Positions 54,149-61,907 of a stretch of 64,000 nt of DNA are shown here, piece after piece. The first letter of the stretch is position 1. Each line of letters starts with the position of its first letter. The DNA lies in assembly GCA_900478215.1 (NCBI GenBank), contig LS483478.1, positions 4,464,001 through 4,528,000 on the forward strand, read 5' to 3'. The notes under the pieces were generated by a model, which saw only the letters and a program-made list of their open reading frames with translations, did no database searches and had not been told where the DNA came from. A program made the position numbers and the translations under genes. This stretch comes from Salmonella enterica subsp. houtenae serovar Houten. Its GTDB lineage: Bacteria > Pseudomonadota > Gammaproteobacteria > Enterobacterales > Enterobacteriaceae.

Positions 54149-54363
54149 CCTTGCTCATTGACCGTAAAGAAAGATGCGCTACATACAAGTGTAGCACCGT
54201 TCGCTGCGTGTAAATTCTTAAATACGGGCTGTCGGTTTCGCGTCATTATGCACTGCCATTGACGACACAGCGCCTTATCCTCTCACTCACGGTGACCGGA
54301 AAACTAACATCCTCTCTATAAGGATGTTAGGATGGTCAATGATTGATAATGACGGTAACAAGC

Positions 54364-55305
54364 ATGTTAGACAATGTTTTAAGAATTGCCACACGCCAAA
54401 GTCCCCTTGCGCTTTGGCAGGCACATTATGTCAAAGACGCATTGATGGCAACCCATCCAGGACTGACGGTAGAACTGGTACCGATGGTCACACGCGGCGA
54501 CGTGATCCTCGATACTCCCCTGGCGAAAGTGGGCGGTAAGGGGCTGTTTGTTAAAGAACTTGAAATCGCACTGCTGGAAAAACGCGCTGATATCGCCGTG
54601 CACTCTATGAAAGACGTTCCGGTGACCTTCCCGGACGGTCTTGGTCTGGTGACGATTTGCGAGCGCGAAGATCCGCGCGACGCGTTTGTCTCGAATAAAT
54701 ATCACAGTCTGGACGATCTGCCCGCGGGTAGTATCGTCGGGACGTCCAGTTTGCGTCGTCAGTGTCAACTGGCGGAACGCCGTCCGGATCTCATTATCCG
54801 TTCGTTGCGCGGCAACGTCGGCACACGTCTCGGCAAGCTGGACAACGGCGACTATGACGCCATTATCCTGGCCGTGGCCGGTCTGAAACGCTTAGGCCTG
54901 GCGTCGCGCATTCGCACAGCCTTGCCGTCCGAAGTTTCGCTCCCTGCCGTAGGCCAGGGCGCCGTCGGGATTGAGTGTCGTCTTGACGACGCGCGAACAC
55001 AGGCGCTGCTCGCACCGTTGAATCATCCGCAAACCGCGCTGCGCGTAACGGCGGAACGCGCCATGAATACCCGTCTGGAAGGCGGTTGTCAGGTACCGAT
55101 TGGCAGCTATGCGGAAATCATCAACGGCGAAATTTGGCTACGCGCGCTGGTTGGCGCGCCGGATGGTTCGGTGATGGTGCGCGGCGAACGTCGTGGTTCT
55201 CCCGAGCAGGCAGAGCAAATGGGCATCTCGCTTGCGGAAGAGCTGCTGGAAAACGGCGCGCGTGCGATTCTGACGGAAGTTTATAACGGCGAGGCGCCCG
55301 CATGA
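54364..55305 (+). CDS. hemC: Hydroxymethylbilane synthase HemC (porphobilinogen deaminase)
   Basis: HemC joins four porphobilinogens into hydroxymethylbilane. From the ATG at 54364 (MLDNVLRIATRQSPLALWQA) it is 313 residues, the E. coli length; the frame stays open seven codons further. Landmarks are the arginines in GTSSLRRQCQLAERRPDL, AVHSMKDVP near the active site (catalytic Asp84) and the dipyrromethane cofactor cysteine in EGGCQVPIGSYA (C242). The stop overlaps the hemD start by 4 bp (ATGA). Confidence 0.98.
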   Translation: MLDNVLRIATRQSPLALWQAHYVKDALMATHPGLTVELVPMVTRGDVILDTPLAKVGGKGLFVKELEIALLEKRADIAVHSMKDVPVTFPDGLGLVTICEREDPRDAFVSNKYHSLDDLPAGSIVGTSSLRRQCQLAERRPDLIIRSLRGNVGTRLGKLDNGDYDAIILAVAGLKRLGLASRIRTALPSEVSLPAVGQGAVGIECRLDDARTQALLAPLNHPQTALRVTAERAMNTRLEGGCQVPIGSYAEIINGEIWLRALVGAPDGSVMVRGERRGSPEQAEQMGISLAEELLENGARAILTEVYNGEAPA

Positions 55306-56042
55306 GTATTCTGGTCACCCGCCCCTCTCCCGCAGGGGAAGCATTAGTGAGCCGTCTGCGCGCACTGGGGCAGGTGGCCTGGAGCTTTCCGCTGATTGAA
55401 TTTGTCGCCGGTCGGCAGCTACCCACTCTGGCGAACCGCCTGGCGACGTTGACGGAAAACGATCTGGTTTTTGCCCTTTCACAGCACGCCGTCGCCTTTG
55501 CCCACGCCCAACTCCAGCGAGATGGTCGAAACTGGCCTGCGTCGCCGCGCTATTTCGCGATTGGTCGCACTACGGCGCTCGCCCTTCATACCGTTAGCGG
55601 GTTCGATATTCGTTATCCATTGGATCGGGAAATCAGCGAAGTCTTGCTACAATTACCTGAATTACAAAATATTGCGGGCAAACGCGCGCTGATTTTGCGT
55701 GGCAATGGCGGTCGCGAACTGCTGGGCGAAACCCTGACAGCTCGCGGAGCCGAAGTCAGTTTTTGTGAATGTTATCAACGAATTGCGAAACATTACGATG
55801 GCGCAGAAGAGGCGATGCGCTGGCATACTCGCGGCGTAACGACGCTTGTTGTCACCAGCGGCGAGATGTTGCAACAGCTCTGGTCGCTCACTCCCCAGTG
55901 GTATCGTGAACACTGGTTACTACGCTGTCGGCTATTGGTCGTCAGTGAACGTCTGGCGCACCTCGCCCGGGAACTGGGCTGGCAAGATATTAAGGTCGCT
56001 GATAACGCCGACAACGATGCGCTGTTGCGCGCATTACAATAA
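55302..56042 (+). CDS. hemD: Uroporphyrinogen-III synthase HemD
   Basis: HemD closes hydroxymethylbilane to uroporphyrinogen III, inverting ring D. The 246-residue protein matches the E. coli length; sequences of this family are poorly conserved, but the opening MSILVTRPSPAGEALVSRL, ALILRGNGGRELLGETL in the middle and VTTLVVTSGEMLQQL near 170 are characteristic. It overlaps hemC by 4 bp, and hemX begins 21 bp later. Confidence 0.96.
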   Translation: MSILVTRPSPAGEALVSRLRALGQVAWSFPLIEFVAGRQLPTLANRLATLTENDLVFALSQHAVAFAHAQLQRDGRNWPASPRYFAIGRTTALALHTVSGFDIRYPLDREISEVLLQLPELQNIAGKRALILRGNGGRELLGETLTARGAEVSFCECYQRIAKHYDGAEEAMRWHTRGVTTLVVTSGEMLQQLWSLTPQWYREHWLLRCRLLVVSERLAHLARELGWQDIKVADNADNDALLRALQ

Positions 56043-56063
56043 CTCTCATAATGGGATGCCATA

Positions 56064-57233
56064 ATGACGGAACAAGAAAAATCCTCCGCCGTGGTTGATG
56101 AGACCAGGGAGACCGTGGAAACCACGCCACAGCCAGTCAATACCGAGAAAAAAAGTAATAACGGCGCCGCGCTGGTATTAAGCGCGGTAGCGATCGCGAT
56201 TGCCCTGGCGGCAGGTATTGGGCTGTATGGCTGGGGGAAACAGCAGGCGACCGCGCAAACGGAAACCAGCGATGCGCTGGCGACGCAACTGACCGCCTTG
56301 CAAAAGGCGCAGGAGAGCCAAAAAGCGGAGCTGGAAGGGATTATCAAAAAACAAACGGCGCAGTTAGATGACGCGAATCGCCAACAGGCGGCGCTGGCGA
56401 AACAGCTTGATGAAGTACAACAAAAAGTCGCCACCATTTCCGGCAGCGACGCTAAAACCTGGCTGCTGGCGCAGGCTGATTTCCTGGTGAAACTCGCTGG
56501 GCGCAAGCTGTGGAGCGATCAGGACGTCACTACCGCCGCTGCGCTGCTCAAAAGCGCTGACGCCAGTCTGGCGGACATGAATGACCCCAGTCTGATTACC
56601 GCACGCCGCGCGATTACTGACGATATCGCCAGCCTGTCATCCGTGGCGCAGATCGACTACGACGGCATTATTCTCAAACTCAATCAGCTCTCTAACCAAA
56701 TCGATAACCTGCGTCTGGCGGATAACGATACCGATGGTTCGCCGATGGATTCAGACAGCAGCGAGCTGTCCAGCTCGCTAAGCGAATGGCGCGTTAACCT
56801 GCAAAAAAGCTGGCAGAACTTTATGGACAGCTTTATTACCATTCGCCGCCGCGATGATACTGCCGTACCGCTACTGGCACCGAATCAGGACGTCTATTTG
56901 CGCGAAAATATTCGCTCCCGCTTGTTAGTCGCCGCGCAGGCCGTGCCACGCCACCAGGAAGAAACATACCGCCAGGCGCTGGATAACGTTTCAACCTGGG
57001 TTCGCGCTTATTACGATACTGACGACGCCGCGACAAAAGCCTTCCTGGAGGAAGTCGATAAATTAAGCCAGCAAAATATCACGATGGATCTGCCGGAAAC
57101 CCTGGGAAGCCAGGCGATTCTTGAAAAACTGATGCAAACCCGCGTGCGTAATCTGTTGGCGCAACCGACAGCCTCTACGGAAGCGCCTGCCACGCAGACA
57201 GACGCTCCGGCAGCCGCGCCGCAAGGAGAATAA
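56064..57233 (+). CDS. hemX: HemX, membrane protein of the hemCDXY operon
   Basis: HemX is annotated historically as a uroporphyrinogen methylase, but the sequence shows no methyltransferase motif. The 389-residue protein has a cytoplasmic polar N-terminus, one membrane segment (about 35-56, ALVLSAVAIAIALAAGIGLYGW), a coiled coil (about 65-130) and a mainly helical periplasmic domain, ending in an alanine/proline-rich tail. Its role is unclear. It lies between hemD and hemY in one operon. Confidence 0.92.
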   Translation: MTEQEKSSAVVDETRETVETTPQPVNTEKKSNNGAALVLSAVAIAIALAAGIGLYGWGKQQATAQTETSDALATQLTALQKAQESQKAELEGIIKKQTAQLDDANRQQAALAKQLDEVQQKVATISGSDAKTWLLAQADFLVKLAGRKLWSDQDVTTAAALLKSADASLADMNDPSLITARRAITDDIASLSSVAQIDYDGIILKLNQLSNQIDNLRLADNDTDGSPMDSDSSELSSSLSEWRVNLQKSWQNFMDSFITIRRRDDTAVPLLAPNQDVYLRENIRSRLLVAAQAVPRHQEETYRQALDNVSTWVRAYYDTDDAATKAFLEEVDKLSQQNITMDLPETLGSQAILEKLMQTRVRNLLAQPTASTEAPATQTDAPAAAPQGE

Positions 57234-57235
57234 TG

Positions 57236-58432
57236 ATGCTAAAAGTATTATTGCTCTTTGTGTTGTTGCTCGCGGGTATCGTGGTCGGCCCGATGATAGC
57301 CGGTCACCAGGGCTATGTGTTAATCCAGACTGATAACTACAACATTGAAACCAGCGTAACCGGACTGGCGATCATTCTCATCGTCACTATGGTGGTGCTA
57401 TTCGCCATTGAGTGGTTACTACGCCGTCTGTTTCGTACCGGCGCGCACACCCGCGTTTGGTTTGCCGGACGTAAACGCCGTCGCGCCCGCAAGCAGACCG
57501 AACAGGCGCTGCTGAAGCTGGCGGAAGGCGACTATCAGCAGGTTGAAAAGCTGATGTCAAAAAATGCCGATCATGCTGAACAACCGGTGGTGAATTATCT
57601 GCTGGCGGCAGAAGCGGCGCAGCAGCGCGGCGATGAAGCGCGCGCCAATCAGCACCTTGAACGTGCGGCAGAGCTGGCAGGGAACGACACCATCCCGGTC
57701 GAGATCACGCGCGTGCGCTTACAACTGGCGCGCAATGAAAATCATGCGGCGCGTCACGGCGTGGACAAACTGCTGGAGGTCACGCCGCGTCACCCGGAAG
57801 TCCTGCGTCTGGCGGAGCAGGCCTATATTCGCACCAGCGCATGGAGTTCTTTACTGGATATCATCCCATCCATGGCGAAAGCGCACGTCGGCGATGAAGC
57901 GCATCGCGCCATGCTCGAACAACAGGCGTGGATAGGACTGATGGATCAGGCGCGCGCCGAGCAGGGCAGCGAAGGATTACGCACCTGGTGGAAAAACCAA
58001 AGCCGTAAAACCCGCCATCAGGTGGCGCTTCAGGTCGCGATGGCCGAGCATCTGATCGAATGTGACGATCATGATATGGCGCAGCAGATTATCATTGACG
58101 GTCTGAAACGCCAGTATGACGATCGACTGGTGCTGCCCATTCCTCGCCTCAGAACCAATAATCCGGAACAACTGGAGAAAGTACTGCGCCAGCAAATCAA
58201 GACGGTAGGCGATCGCCCGCTGTTATGGAGCACGCTCGGCCAGTCTCTGATGAAACACGGTGAATGGCAGGAGGCGACCCTGGCTTTCCGCGCCGCGCTG
58301 AAACAACGCCCGGACGCGTATGATTATGCCTGGCTTGCCGATGCGCTTGATCGACTGCATCAACCGGAAGAGGCCGCCACCATGCGGCGCGACGGCCTGA
58401 TGCTGACGTTACAGAACAATCCCCCGCAGTAA
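57236..58432 (+). CDS. hemY: HemY, TPR-containing inner-membrane protein of the haem operon
   Basis: HemY of enterobacteria is not the oxygen-dependent protoporphyrinogen oxidase of Bacillus; it has two N-terminal membrane segments (about 1-20 and 40-60) and TPR-like helical repeats over the rest (for example LKLAEGDYQQVEKLM, RGDEARANQHLERAAELAG, WQEATLAFRAALKQRPDAYDYAWLADALDRL). The proposed role is to help haem synthesis or its regulation at the membrane. It starts at one of two adjacent ATGs (57233 or 57236); the second gives 398 residues, the E. coli length. A hairpin at 58442-58468 follows. Confidence 0.93.
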   Translation: MLKVLLLFVLLLAGIVVGPMIAGHQGYVLIQTDNYNIETSVTGLAIILIVTMVVLFAIEWLLRRLFRTGAHTRVWFAGRKRRRARKQTEQALLKLAEGDYQQVEKLMSKNADHAEQPVVNYLLAAEAAQQRGDEARANQHLERAAELAGNDTIPVEITRVRLQLARNENHAARHGVDKLLEVTPRHPEVLRLAEQAYIRTSAWSSLLDIIPSMAKAHVGDEAHRAMLEQQAWIGLMDQARAEQGSEGLRTWWKNQSRKTRHQVALQVAMAEHLIECDDHDMAQQIIIDGLKRQYDDRLVLPIPRLRTNNPEQLEKVLRQQIKTVGDRPLLWSTLGQSLMKHGEWQEATLAFRAALKQRPDAYDYAWLADALDRLHQPEEAATMRRDGLMLTLQNNPPQ

Positions 58433-58441
58433 TCGTCTGTT

Positions 58442-58468
58442 GCCCGGTAGCGTTTTTGCTTACCGGGC
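58442..58468 (+). terminator. Hairpin at the end of hemCDXY
   Basis: GCCCGGTA and TACCGGGC pair perfectly over 8 bp with an 11-nt, T-rich loop, 10 bp after the hemY stop. No T-run follows, so it may be a REP-like 3' end or a weak terminator. Convergent glmZ ends 38 bp further on. Confidence 0.6.
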
Positions 58469-58505
58469 CCGCTGCCTCCCGGCAAAATCTCTTTTAGCCA
58501 TAAAT

Positions 58506-58713
58506 AAAAAAACGCCTGCCCGGTTAAGGGGCAGGCGTCAAAACAGGTCTGTATGACAACATAAAGGGGTGCTTCACTCAACGTTGTGTCCAGGGTGTTT
58601 GATGAGGCGTAAGCGACATCTGTCAGTGGACAATAAGCACCGTAAACGGCTCTGCATCATTCCTGAGTTTATGAGGCCAGAAGGCGAGCATAAGAGATGG
58701 AATGAGCATCTAC
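58506..58713 (-). ncRNA. glmZ: Small RNA GlmZ
   Basis: The minus-strand sequence begins GTAGATGCTCATTCCATCTC and ends in the terminator GCCTGCCC-loop-GGGCAGGC followed by seven T residues, in total about 208 nt; it matches E. coli GlmZ along its length as I remember it. GlmZ is an Hfq-dependent RNA that base-pairs with glmS mRNA and activates glucosamine-6-phosphate synthase; RapZ and RNase E inactivate it, and GlmY protects it. The pairing region lies in the last third (near AACACCCTGGACACAACG). It is located between hemY and proM, as expected, but with no aslA/aslB next to it as in E. coli K-12. Confidence 0.94.
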
Positions 58714-58724
58714 CCGTATATTAT

Positions 58725-58740
58725 TGCACATAACGTGCCA
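58725..58740 (-). promoter_or_regulatory. glmZ: Sigma-54-type promoter of glmZ
   Basis: In minus-strand reading TGGCAC-N5-GTGCA matches the -24/-12 consensus (TGGCAC-N5-TTGCA) with one mismatch, ending 12 bp before the glmZ start point. TAATAT just downstream (about 58718-58723) could serve sigma-70, so the promoter may be dual, as described for GlmY/GlmZ genes in several enterobacteria. Confidence 0.8.
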
Positions 58741-58832
58741 TCTTTGCACCGCTAAAAAACAGGTGCTGGCGTTAAAAAAACGTAGAGAATTCACGCGATT
58801 GTCATCTCCCCGCCGCTGGCGAGGTTTTAGCG

Positions 58833-58850
58833 TGTCACCCGGTGGAGACA
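58833..58850. promoter_or_regulatory. GlrR (QseF)-type operator upstream of glmZ
   Basis: TGTC-N10-GACA, the consensus for the GlrR response regulator, occurs in perfect form about 128 bp before the glmZ start. AATCAATAGTTTA at 58881-58893 fits the IHF consensus and lies further upstream. Together with the sigma-54 promoter this fits GlrR-activated transcription of glmZ. Confidence 0.72.
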
Positions 58851-58986
58851 GAACAGGATGCTTTTTATAAACCAATTATAAATCAATAGTTTATTCGTCA
58901 CCGAATAGCGACAAATGAAGACAGGGATATCGCCAATAAACCACAATGACAACACGTGCGGGATAAGAGGTCGAAAGGGAACAGAA

Positions 58987-59013
58987 AACAAAAAACCCCG
59001 CCGAAGCGGGGTT
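58987..59013 (-). terminator. Terminator of the argX-hisR-leuT-proM operon
   Basis: On the minus strand AACCCCGC, a short TTCG-like loop and GCGGGGTT are followed by TTTTGTTTTC, 7 bp after proM. Confidence 0.92.
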
Positions 59014-59019
59014 CAAAAT

Positions 59020-59096
59020 TGGTCGGCGAGAGAGGATTCGAACCTCCGACCCACTGGTCCCAAACCAGTTGCGCTACCAAGCTGCGCTACTCGCCG
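59020..59096 (-). tRNA. proM: tRNA-Pro (anticodon TGG)
   Basis: The 77-nt gene begins CGGCGAGTAGCGCAGCTTGG, has anticodon loop TTTGGGA with TGG and ends with encoded CCA. It is last of the four tRNA genes in this operon. Confidence 0.98.
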
Positions 59097-59138
59097 ATAT
59101 ACTGCTTTTTTGAATTTTTAGTTCAATTCATTGAGTCG

Positions 59139-59225
59139 TGGTGCGAGGGGGGGGACTTGAACCCCCACGTCCGTAAGGACACTAACACCTGAAGCTAGCG
59201 CGTCTACCAATTCCGCCACCTTCGC
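59139..59225 (-). tRNA. leuT: tRNA-Leu (anticodon CAG)
   Basis: The 87-nt gene begins GCGAAGGTGGCGGAATTGGT, has the long variable arm of leucine tRNAs and the anticodon CAG, and ends with encoded CCA. It is the third gene of the operon. Confidence 0.98.
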
Positions 59226-59245
59226 GTTTCACAACTCTATATTAA

Positions 59246-59322
59246 TGGGGTGGCTAATGGGATTCGAACCCACGACAACTGGAATCACAATCCAGGGCTC
59301 TACCAACTGAGCTATAGCCACC
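59246..59322 (-). tRNA. hisR: tRNA-His (anticodon GTG)
   Basis: The 77-nt gene begins GGTGGCTATAGCTCAGTTGG (with the extra 5' G of histidine tRNA), has anticodon GTG and ends CCCCA. It is the single-copy tRNA-His gene hisR of enterobacteria, the second gene of the operon. Confidence 0.98.
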
Positions 59323-59375
59323 ACTGAAACTTTTTACGCGGTATTAAACCACCGCAGCTCAAGCACCTAAATAAA

Positions 59376-59452
<77 letters not shown>

Positions 59453-59473
59453 TTAGCGCCGTTGCGGGGGTGG

Positions 59474-59502
59474 ATAATACGGACTTCACACCCCGCTGTC
59501 CA
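59474..59502 (-). promoter_or_regulatory. Promoter of the argX-hisR-leuT-proM tRNA operon
   Basis: TGGACA (59497-59502) and TATTAT (59474-59479) are 17 bp apart on the minus strand, followed by a GC-rich discriminator (CCACCCCCGC) typical of stringently controlled tRNA promoters. Confidence 0.88.
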
Positions 59503-59516
59503 GTGCCTTTTTAAAT

Positions 59517-59549
59517 AAAATGCGCGTTTGGTTATGCTTTGCGCATTTT
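59517..59549 (-). terminator. Terminator of yifK
   Basis: On the minus strand AAAATGCGC and GCGCATTTT pair around a 15-nt loop and are followed by ATTT, just after the yifK stop codon and before the tRNA promoter. Confidence 0.7.
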
Positions 59550-59554
59550 GGCGT

Positions 59555-60940
59555 TTATTCCCCCACCTTGTGGGCGGTTCCGTGACGATTCAGGCCGAAA
59601 ACTTTGTAGACCAGCGTTACGGCCAGCAGGAAGATGACGCCGACAAACAGCGACATGCGCGTATCTTCATTAAAGTACATGCCGATTAAAACGCAAACCA
59701 GAAACGCCATCGTCAAATAGTTCGCCCACGGGAACATAATGGAACGAAAAGGATGATCCGCAATCGCGTCTTTATGCGCCCGACGAAAGCGCAGTTGGCT
59801 AATCAAAATGACAAACCACGGCACCATCCCCGGCAGTACGCTGGCGCTATAAACGTAAACAAAGACACGCTGCGGATTGGGGATGATGTAGTTCAGGCAG
59901 GAACCTACCAGCAAAATCAAAATAGAGAGCGCCACGCCCGCGACCGGCACGCCGTGGCGAGAGACTTTCGCGACTGCCGCCGGCAGTTGACGGTTTTTCG
60001 CCAGCGCGTAAAGCATACGCCCACAGCTATACATTCCACTGTTACAGCCGGAGAGCGCCGCCGTTAGTACGACAAAGTTGATAATGCCTGCCGCGGCGGT
60101 AATGCCGATTTTCGCGAAGGTGAGCACAAAGGGGCTGCCGTTGCTGCCAATCTCATTCCACGGGAAAATGGTGACGATCACGAAAATCGCGCCAACATAA
60201 AAAATCAGGATACGCCACAACACTTTACCTACCGCGCTACGCAACGTCACCTGCGGGTTCTTCGCTTCCCCGGCGGTAATACCGATCAGCTCTACGCCCT
60301 GATAAGAGGCCACCACGATACATAATGCGGTCAGAAAGCCTTTCCAGCCGCCGGCAAAAAAGCCGCCATGCTCGGTCAGATTACCAAAGCCAATCGCCTG
60401 GCCGCCGTTACCAAAGCCGAAGAAAATCACCCCCAGGCCGATGATGATCATCACAATAATCGTGGTGACTTTGATCATCGCAAACCAGAACTCGATTTCA
60501 CCATACAGGCGCACCGCAGCCAGGTTCGCCAACGCGACCAACCCCACGGCAATCAGCGCCGGTATCCACTGCGCCATCTCCGGAAACCAGAACTGGACGT
60601 AGACCCCGATGGCGGTAATTTCCGAGATCCCGACCGCCATCCACATAAACCAGTATGACCAGGCGGTGAGATAGCCAAAAAAAGGACTCATATACCGGTG
60701 GGCATACACGGCAAAGGAGCCGGTGACGGGTTCCAGAAAGAGCATCTCCCCCATGGAGCGCATGATGAAAAAGACGAACAATCCGGCGATGATATACGCC
60801 AACAGCACCGACGGACCCGCCCATTTCAGTGTACTGGCTGCGCCCATAAAAAGTCCGACGCCGATGGTGCCCCCGAGGGCAATTAATTCAATATGACGAG
60901 CTTCCAGCCCACGCTGTAGCTCCGGTTTTTTCTCTGCCAT
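59555..60940 (-). CDS. yifK: Amino acid permease YifK/ThrP (APC superfamily)
   Basis: YifK (ThrP) is a proton-coupled inner-membrane importer for threonine and serine, close to AroP, PheP and ProY. The 461-residue protein has twelve hydrophobic helices, the family opening ELQRGLEARHIELIALGGTIGVGLFMGA (about 6-33), and EFWFAMIKV in the middle. In Salmonella it is known to be repressed by Lrp and by the small RNA GcvB; the upstream region is rich in C and A in places (for example GCAAACACGACAT before the start, minus strand), as GcvB targets are. It lies between wecG and the tRNA operon. Confidence 0.95.
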   Translation of the reverse strand: MAEKKPELQRGLEARHIELIALGGTIGVGLFMGAASTLKWAGPSVLLAYIIAGLFVFFIMRSMGEMLFLEPVTGSFAVYAHRYMSPFFGYLTAWSYWFMWMAVGISEITAIGVYVQFWFPEMAQWIPALIAVGLVALANLAAVRLYGEIEFWFAMIKVTTIIVMIIIGLGVIFFGFGNGGQAIGFGNLTEHGGFFAGGWKGFLTALCIVVASYQGVELIGITAGEAKNPQVTLRSAVGKVLWRILIFYVGAIFVIVTIFPWNEIGSNGSPFVLTFAKIGITAAAGIINFVVLTAALSGCNSGMYSCGRMLYALAKNRQLPAAVAKVSRHGVPVAGVALSILILLVGSCLNYIIPNPQRVFVYVYSASVLPGMVPWFVILISQLRFRRAHKDAIADHPFRSIMFPWANYLTMAFLVCVLIGMYFNEDTRMSLFVGVIFLLAVTLVYKVFGLNRHGTAHKVGE

Positions 60941-61098
60941 AAATCCTCATGTCGTGTTTGCAACGGTTCCGGTAGTACCGGTTATTGTTATGGGTACATC
61001 GATTGTTGCGAATATTTTCTTAAATTTGGACAAATGGCAAATGAAGCATTAAAAAAATGCATTTATTGCGTAAGAAAGCATCGATTATGTTGTGAATG

Positions 61099-61126
61099 AA
61101 CAGCGCCATAAGCACAATGCGCTGCT
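61099..61126 (-). terminator. Weak hairpin after wecG (end of the wec cluster)
   Basis: On the minus strand CAGCGC and GCGCTG pair around a 12-nt loop and are followed by TTCATTC. The rest of the gap 60941-61146 should hold the yifK promoter, which I cannot place with confidence. Confidence 0.45.
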
Positions 61127-61146
61127 CAAGTCATCAGAAGGGAAAA

Positions 61147-61887
61147 TTAGAGGTCGCCAGTATAGTGCCAGCGAAGGTAGCGCAGCAGGCGCATCTGACG
61201 AGTAATACGACTCGGTTGGGAAAGAAGCCGATACAACCATTCCAGCCCCAGATTCTGCCATATTTTCGGGGCGCGCTTGACGTGACCGGTAAACACATCA
61301 TAGGTGCCGCCCACGCCCATATATAGCGCATGAGGGTGCACTTCCCGACAATCGCGCATCACGATTTCCTGTTTCGGCGACCCCATCGCGACGGTGACAA
61401 TTTGCGCGCCGCTGGCATGGATACGCGCAAACAGCGCCTGGCGTTGCTCCGGCTTAAAATAGCCGTCCTGGCTACCCACAAGATTGACGTTCCACTGCGC
61501 CCGCAGCTTTTCTTCGGTCTGCGCCAACACCTCAGGCTTACCACCGACAAGAAATACCGGCGTACCTTCTTTACCCGCGCGCGCCATTAGCGCTTCCCAA
61601 AGGTCGGCGCCAGCCACGCGAGAGACCTGCGCCTGCGGATATTTTTTACGAATTGAGCGCACCACGCTAATGCCATCGGCATATTTAAATTCCGCCGCCG
61701 CTATTAACGCCCGAACTTCCGGATTATCTTCCGCCGTCAGCAGCTTTTCGGCGTTGATCGCCACTAACGTGCCTTGCTTCAATTGGCCGTCAGCAAACAA
61801 ATAATTCAGCGCATGTGGCATGTCACGCCAGCCAATCAGAGGTAAACCACGCAGCGAGTAAATCGGCGCGGCGGCATTATTGGTCAT
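61147..61887 (-). CDS. wecG: UDP-N-acetyl-D-mannosaminuronic acid transferase WecG
   Basis: WecG adds ManNAcA to lipid I to make lipid II of enterobacterial common antigen. The 246-residue protein belongs to the WecG/TagA/CpsF glycosyltransferase family; FADGISVVRSIRKKYPQAQVSRVAGADLWEAL, VFLVGGKPEVLAQTEEKL and MGSPKQEIVMRDCREV (the last a family signature, near 168) are clear. It has no typical membrane segment and acts at the inner-membrane inner face. It lies 20 bp after wzyE and is the last gene of the wec cluster. Confidence 0.96.
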   Translation of the reverse strand: MTNNAAAPIYSLRGLPLIGWRDMPHALNYLFADGQLKQGTLVAINAEKLLTAEDNPEVRALIAAAEFKYADGISVVRSIRKKYPQAQVSRVAGADLWEALMARAGKEGTPVFLVGGKPEVLAQTEEKLRAQWNVNLVGSQDGYFKPEQRQALFARIHASGAQIVTVAMGSPKQEIVMRDCREVHPHALYMGVGGTYDVFTGHVKRAPKIWQNLGLEWLYRLLSQPSRITRQMRLLRYLRWHYTGDL

Positions 61888-61907
61888 AGTTTTCCTTATA
61901 CCAGTAC

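Noticed and set aside
55793..56506. A 237-codon minus-strand frame opposite hemD and hemX
   Set aside because: It spans the junction of two conserved genes, and its serine/alanine-rich translation follows from their codon pattern.
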